Below are positions 59,373 to 64,000 of a DNA stretch of 64,000 nucleotides, in pieces. Where the stretch lies: contig NC_053133.1 in assembly GCF_010015445.1 (NCBI RefSeq), positions 24,455,582 to 24,519,581 on the forward strand, given 5' to 3'. The position numbers and the translations under genes were made by a program. This stretch comes from Perca fluviatilis (taxonomy: Eukaryota; Chordata; Actinopteri; Perciformes; Percidae). Positions within the stretch are counted from its first letter, which is position 1; every line of letters begins with the position of its first letter. The notes under the pieces are model-generated. The model saw only the letters and a list, made by a program, of their open reading frames with translations, searched no databases and was not told the DNA's origin.

Positions 59373-59930
59373 CTACGTCCTTGGATGGGGGGACAAAACA
59401 CACACATATGGACAGACAATGATGGAGGTGAAAACTAGGCTAACCTTTCTGGCTGTTTCCCTTGGGAGAAAGTGGCAGATGTACAGAACCATACTTGCCC
59501 TCCCTAGTACTACAACACACACACACACACCACTAAACACTAAACCCAAAAGCTCTCCAGGGTTCTGTCTCAAGCCGAGCCAAAAACCCAAGCTGGGGTA
59601 ATCCCAAGGGAGCTCAACTCTACCACCGGCTCTCCCCTCAAATCCTATTGGGTCAGAAAATCCAGAGAGCAACTGCTCCACCACTGGAGGGAGAAGGGGG
59701 GTGCTTGTTTTGCTCACAGTCCCGTACAGTGCTGTCCCTGAGGAGACAGTGGCAGAGGGAGCAAAGCTCGGACACAGGGGCGTTGCGTGTCGTGACTTTG
59801 TGAAGCCCCAGCTGAGTGTGGCCAGCTGCTCTGTACCATGGTAAAAACACACACATACAGTGCGTATAGACCTGTAACAATTATTACATAATTGTCCTTT
59901 CTTTGTTCCTGTTTCTTTGTTTAACCGCAA
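59373..59930 (-). other. Longest open frame in the window (185 codons), not recognised
   Basis: The minus-strand frame spans direct-repeat copy 2 (59380-59512) and sequence upstream. It has 'VCVCVVV' from an AC microsatellite and no domain I know. The part shared with copy 1 differs at amino-acid-changing positions without a sign of constraint. Probably chance, favoured by locally higher GC at 59550-59830. A non-repeat exon cannot be excluded for 59580-59830. Confidence 0.3.
59380..59512. repeat. Direct repeat copy 2 (pair with 57432-57605)
   Basis: See copy 1. The element between the copies includes the CT microsatellite and the TTAA element, so this may be a local duplication or two insertions of one unnamed repeat. 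Confidence 0.85.
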
Positions 59931-60876
59931 CTAATTGCTAACATTAGCTAAGGTCTTAAGGTGTATGGTAATTGTTTATTTTGTTTAGATATGCCAAATT
60001 GCAATTATATAAGTGATTATTGGTCGGACAATATATTTTATTATTTCAATTGTTAGTTGTTGGCATTTGACCCTACACACGTTCAAAGCAACAAAAATAA
60101 CAAGGGGGATGGAGTTCGAAAAAAAAAATTATGATAATAAAGAGGCATAGTTTACTTCATAGCCTATGTATTTGTTTTATTACATTATCTGGGTCGCATA
60201 ACAGTGATATAACCAAAATATTTATCCGGGAATTCATTCAAAAATTTTAAAAAGTAATACATACATACATACATATTTTCAAATTTGACTAAAAGAGACA
60301 ATTATACTGGTAATTGCAATTATTTCTGAGACAGTTAATTGTCCAGCAAAATTTGGAATTGTTACAATGTGTGTACACAATCACCCCTCTCCTGGGCTTT
60401 AGCAGCACATCACATACATTTCAAAGTAAAGATTCATCAGCCATGATTATGTCACATAAAAGAAGTCGAAGCAAAAACAAGGGAAACTATTTCTTTCATC
60501 ACTTAAAGCGTTCTGGAAGCACAACAATCAATCACAGACTAATCCGAGCAAACGCTGCGGTCAGCTAATCAGCAGCAAGGCTGCAAGGTTTGCCTTGAAT
60601 CATGGCACGGCAGCGTCATGCCAGATGCCTGGTGCTGGCGTGGAAAACGCACCAAAGAGCCAAAACGTGCCAGAGAAGAGGCTGTTTAACAAGCCAAGAT
60701 GGGAAATAATAATTGGAAAATCCACTGAGCTGGGGAGCAAAGATAACACAGAAAGACACTGTAAGAATAGCGCTATAGGGAAACTCAGAAAGCACTACAG
60801 CCGAACAGGGGCATTATTATTAGGTAGCCGTGTGCAGGAATCTGTCACTGATGTTATTGTGTAAATTGACATTTAA
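59931..60876. other. Intergenic sequence; no gene recognised
   Basis: A short (ACAT)4 tract lies near 60258. Frames at 60314-60568 and 60595-60864 are without domains. The stretch 60500-60850 is non-repetitive with balanced composition. Confidence 0.35.
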
Positions 60877-61053
60877 AGTTGGGGCTGCACGATTTGAGGA
60901 AAATATGCGATAACATTGAATGTCGTGCTATATATAATAACGCTATACTTATTATATTACACATATATTTAAGTGTAGTTTCTGCTAAAATAGAACACAT
61001 TGCTTGTTGAATTTATTGAACAAATCGAACAGTGAATTGGATATAAAAGGCCA

Positions 61054-62528
61054 ATACATTCTCACTCTCCCATCTTGTAAAATACAGACGCTTAGTCATG
61101 TGCCTTTGGCGTTTTTTATTCACGCTAAAAGTCTCCTTTAGCATCGGGAATCTTGGCGTCCTTTGGCGTTTTTTATTCACGCTAAAAGTCTCCTTTAGCG
61201 TCAGGAATCTTGACGTCACTTTTGACGCTCTGAATCGGGATGTACTGACTGACATGCGGCACAAGAACAGAACAGTTAAGTTTAGGAAAAGATTGTGGGT
61301 GGGGTTATAGAATGTATGTTTCTGTGACACGCAGGACAAGTCCTGTGTTGTTTGGCCCATCTACCACCCCAACCAACCTCCCTACGCGGCATTTCGGTCT
61401 TTAATACTACTCGCTACCGTTGTCGCTCTTAATACTGGGTCATCTTACAGCGCAGTGTGATATTTGTGTCATATCTGATGCTGAGAGCCACTGTGGTTAT
61501 AAGGCTTTAGATACTACACCACTGCCCACATGCGAGTGGGAACATACTTTCGCTGGGGGGTGCTGCAGCCTAAATATGAGCCCAATGCACACGCTTACAC
61601 ATATCCTCCTTTTCATCCATTGCAATAACATCACTCCATTTAAAGCCATTTCAGATATAAAAACATGATATCCGCATCCTAAATGATGATTAAAGGCTAT
61701 CCAGAACCAAGACGGTGCTACACCGCCTTGTATTCATGTTAGGCTACATTACGCCGCTTCTTCTTTGCCCCTGTTGTCGACCACGCACGTGCAGACAATT
61801 TGTGCAGTAGCAGCACCGTTTGCAGTCACAGTTTCTGATGGGTCACAGATTTCGGTGTAACGCCTGTCAGCTGTACCCATCTATTATTAGAAAGCTGAGA
61901 TCCGGATACAATCAGAAACAAGAAATTCCGGACCCGATTGGCCCTGGGAGACACAGCCCCAAATAGAACATATTTCAACCTTGCTTGGTATTTGCTATTA
62001 CACGTTATTGGAAAAAAAACAGTGCCTTAGCTAGTAACGTAACGTAGCATTAGTAGCCATCTCTGTCTCCTGTGCCGATCATGTTTTGATCGATACATAA
62101 TAATGTCCATCCAACAATCCCTGCCAATAAAGTTTGTATAGGCTATTCGATAACATAAATAAATCTCCATTTTCCGTTGATGTTCTTCCTAATAAACACG
62201 TTAGTAAAATAACGATCGCACCCACGGCTGCTAGCCAGGTAGCTAATGATGCCAACTCGCTGACGTGAGCAGCGTTCTTCAACGGACTCCTGTCTGACGT
62301 GATGTGATGACGCTGTTGCGTCAGTTTGAAGTAATTAATGAAATTTGAATATTAAAAACATTTTGATATACTTTTTATGACAGGCACGTCATCTGCTGAA
62401 AAATAAATAAACAAATAAAATAATTTTACACTGTTCCACTCCCTATCACCAGGGTTGCAGCACCATCAGCACCCACCCTCCCTTGACCGCCAAAGTGTCA
62501 GTATTTTACGAGTCGGGAGAATGGGTTG
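61054..62528. mobile_element. DNA element (1475 bp) with 8-bp TSD and 'CGTAAAATAC' inverted ends
   Basis: Near the left end 'cattctcactctcccatctt' plus 'gtaaaatacagacgct' pairs with the right end 'gtcagtattttacgag' plus 'tcgggagaatgggttg'. The flanks AAAGGCCA (61046-61053) and AAAGGGCA (62529-62536) match at 7 of 8. A further right-end-like 'atctgatgctgagagccac' at 61467 is separated from the true right end by about 1 kb, indicating another insertion or rearrangement inside. The family also occurs at 15698-15778. Confidence 0.65.
61103..61216. repeat. Two tandem 57-bp units
   Basis: Units 61103-61159 and 61160-61216 differ at three positions. Each contains 'tttggcgttttttattcacg' and 'ctaaaagtctcctttagc', the latter itself an imperfect inverted repeat. 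The unit gives repeated peptides in frames on both strands. Confidence 0.95.
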
Positions 62529-62673
62529 AAAGGGCACCACTAACAAAAAGAATGACAGTTACATCATAAAGTGCAGTTTTCTACTGATATTTCCTTTCAG
62601 CTAACACAAAAACTCTCTGAGTGTCTTTCGCGATATGTCGCAGCCTTTCACAATATGTTAATTGCGCTGATGA

Positions 62674-62921
62674 TATATATATCTATATATCTATAGATAT
62701 ATCTATATATCTATATATATCTATATATATATATATATATCTATATCTATATATCTATATATATATATATATATATCTATATATATATATCTATATATCT
62801 ATATATATATCTATATATATATATATATCTATATATCTATAGATATATCTATATATATATATCTATATATCTATAGATATATCTATATATATATCTATAT
62901 ATCTATATATATATAGATAGC
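62674..62921. repeat. AT-rich satellite of TATCTATA/TATAGATA units
   Basis: About 250 bp composed only of A/T plus isolated C or G, with 'atatatctatatatctatag' recurring in higher-order order. Self-complementary, so prone to cruciforms and polymerase slippage. Confidence 0.95.
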
Positions 62922-63815
62922 AATATTTAAAGTTATACTTTTCTAGCATACAGACAAATAAATGTCTGTACATTAGCTCCATGGATGTTTGTTTCATTTG
63001 CTCGCAATCAATTCCCTGGGAAAAAAAAGAAGTACAATTCAAGCAATTCATTTATGCAATTTTCTTTAATCAAAATGAGACAAAGAAAGCCCAGCTTGGT
63101 CAACTATGCCGCATTGATGATTAATATGTACCTGACAATGATCCTCAGTGCAAAACCCTTCACCCAAATTACCTCCCAGCATCAAAATATGCATAAACTC
63201 ATCAACTTTGGGGAGTCATTATAACAGAACTGTGCAGAAATGATTTACAGTCATGAAACATTTACATCTAATCTCCACATACAATCTGTGAACTGCTGGA
63301 GTGCCCTAATAACACCTCATTTCCCATCCCCCTGTGCAAAGCAACCAAAGGTCAACATCTGCTCTCGCCAGTTTGGAAAACACTGGGAGGCATGGGAGGG
63401 GGGGGAATGGTGTCATTAATTGGCAATCAGAATCGGAATGTCAATCAATTTATCTGGTCTGTGCGGGAAATGAACAGAACATTTGTGTAGTTGATAATAA
63501 TGCGGGAATAAATGAACAGTACATATATCATTTGCAGTGGCGGTTCTACATTGAATTACACCCTGGGCTAGAACCCCTTTGGGTCTTTAATGGGATTTAT
63601 TGATTAAAACCATACAGACCATCCCCAGCCTTAACCTTTAATCGATTAGCAGTTTTTCAAAGACAGAAAATACAGATTAGGCTACTTTGTTGCTGCATTA
63701 TGACATCACAATCACTATATTGGAGTACAATATCCCTGAATGCATGTTTTGGGTGTAAAATGTGAATATTTCAATGGATATTCCAAATATATTTAAAACT
63801 TAGCCTATAAAAAAC
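62922..63815. other. Intergenic sequence; no gene recognised
   Basis: Frames at 62985-63224 and 63334-63603 are without domains. No repeat boundaries. A G-rich run lies near 63400. Confidence 0.35.
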
Positions 63816-63819
63816 TATT

Positions 63820-63965
63820 TGTGGCCGCGCGCGTCGCTCCTCCTTGTGAATCCTAAATAGCGAGCCAAAGCCGCAGAGCTGGATGGCATCGCAGGGTGTC
63901 CAGACTGGAGCAAAGACCACTATAGGAGCCGTTAGCGCGGATACAACTGCCCACCGGCCTGGGAG
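63820..63965. other. Short CpG-rich patch near the window edge
   Basis: The patch starts 'tggccgcgcgcgtcgctcc' and has about a dozen CpGs in some 145 bp, in contrast with the AT-rich neighbourhood. It could be a 5' exon or promoter fringe, or part of a GC-rich repeat. No TATA box, start codon context or splice signal is convincing. Confidence 0.3.
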
Positions 63966-64000
63966 TGCACCATCCCTTTATCACTATTAAATCCCTGTTC

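Larger units (their letters stand above)
60880..62665. mobile_element. Element with 'GGGGCTGCACGATTTGAGG' left end, split by a family with 'TTTTACGAG' ends
   Basis: The left part (60880-61053) has 'ggctgcacgatttgagg' and 'atatgcgataac'. The right part (62537-62665) has 'gtctttcgcgatatgtcgca'. Both recall a fish element ending in GCGATATATCGTGCAGCCC. The extreme right end is replaced by the AT satellite. Confidence 0.5.

Noticed and set aside
62621..62842. Ile/Tyr-rich peptide
   Set aside because: Translation of the AT satellite.

Overview
The window reads as non-coding chromosomal DNA of a teleost fish, probably a percomorph. It is AT-rich and contains no intact protein-coding gene and no convincing host exon. 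It is packed with repeat types typical of fish genomes: tRNA-derived SINEs, a 5'-truncated LINE, a probable solo LTR, a Tc1-like element, hAT-like and PIF/Harbinger-like elements, TTAA-flanked miniature elements, and CT/AG and AT microsatellites. All family calls come from termini, target-site duplications (TSDs) and remembered protein motifs; no database was searched.

Layout. 1-9 kb: an AT-rich element end, a LINE tail, a TTAA element and a hAT element with a perfect 8-bp TSD. 9-12.3 kb: a small hAT element, a SINE fragment, a 135-bp foldback, and a SINE split by a 1.6-kb Tc1-like element with a dead transposase. 15.5-21.3 kb: fragments of two DNA-element families, then a 2.8-kb element ending in an inverted 'TTATTCACC' motif that contains two further elements, each with its own perfect TSD. 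25.4-28.5 kb: a LINE 3' part whose 3' UTR is split by a probable solo LTR. 36-40.6 kb: a hAT element, an array of ~110-140-bp monomers with an insertion, and a tandem duplication of which one unit carries a 2-kb Harbinger-like element and the other is the empty site. 41.9-51.4 kb: a SINE split by a 9-bp-TSD element, an inverted pair of hAT-like elements 7 kb apart, and a 2.4-kb Tc1/mariner-like element whose RG-rich transposase lost its catalytic core. 52.7-62.9 kb: a TTAA element with a SINE inside, a four-level nest at 55.5-57.4 kb, two more TTAA/CT features, an 8-bp-TSD element inside another element, and a 250-bp AT satellite.

The most interesting item is a 434-bp element at 55810-56243 that carries a start codon and the Walker A region of a RecQ-like helicase, with a 9-bp TSD and TAGCCT-like ends. 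A second family in the window (41901-42241 and 55490-57419) has TAGTCT ends and also makes 9-bp TSDs, so the two may belong to one transposon group. Nothing here works together as a pathway or operon. The value of the window is a readable record of insertion order. The non-repetitive stretches between elements could hold conserved regulatory sequence, but that cannot be judged from one genome.
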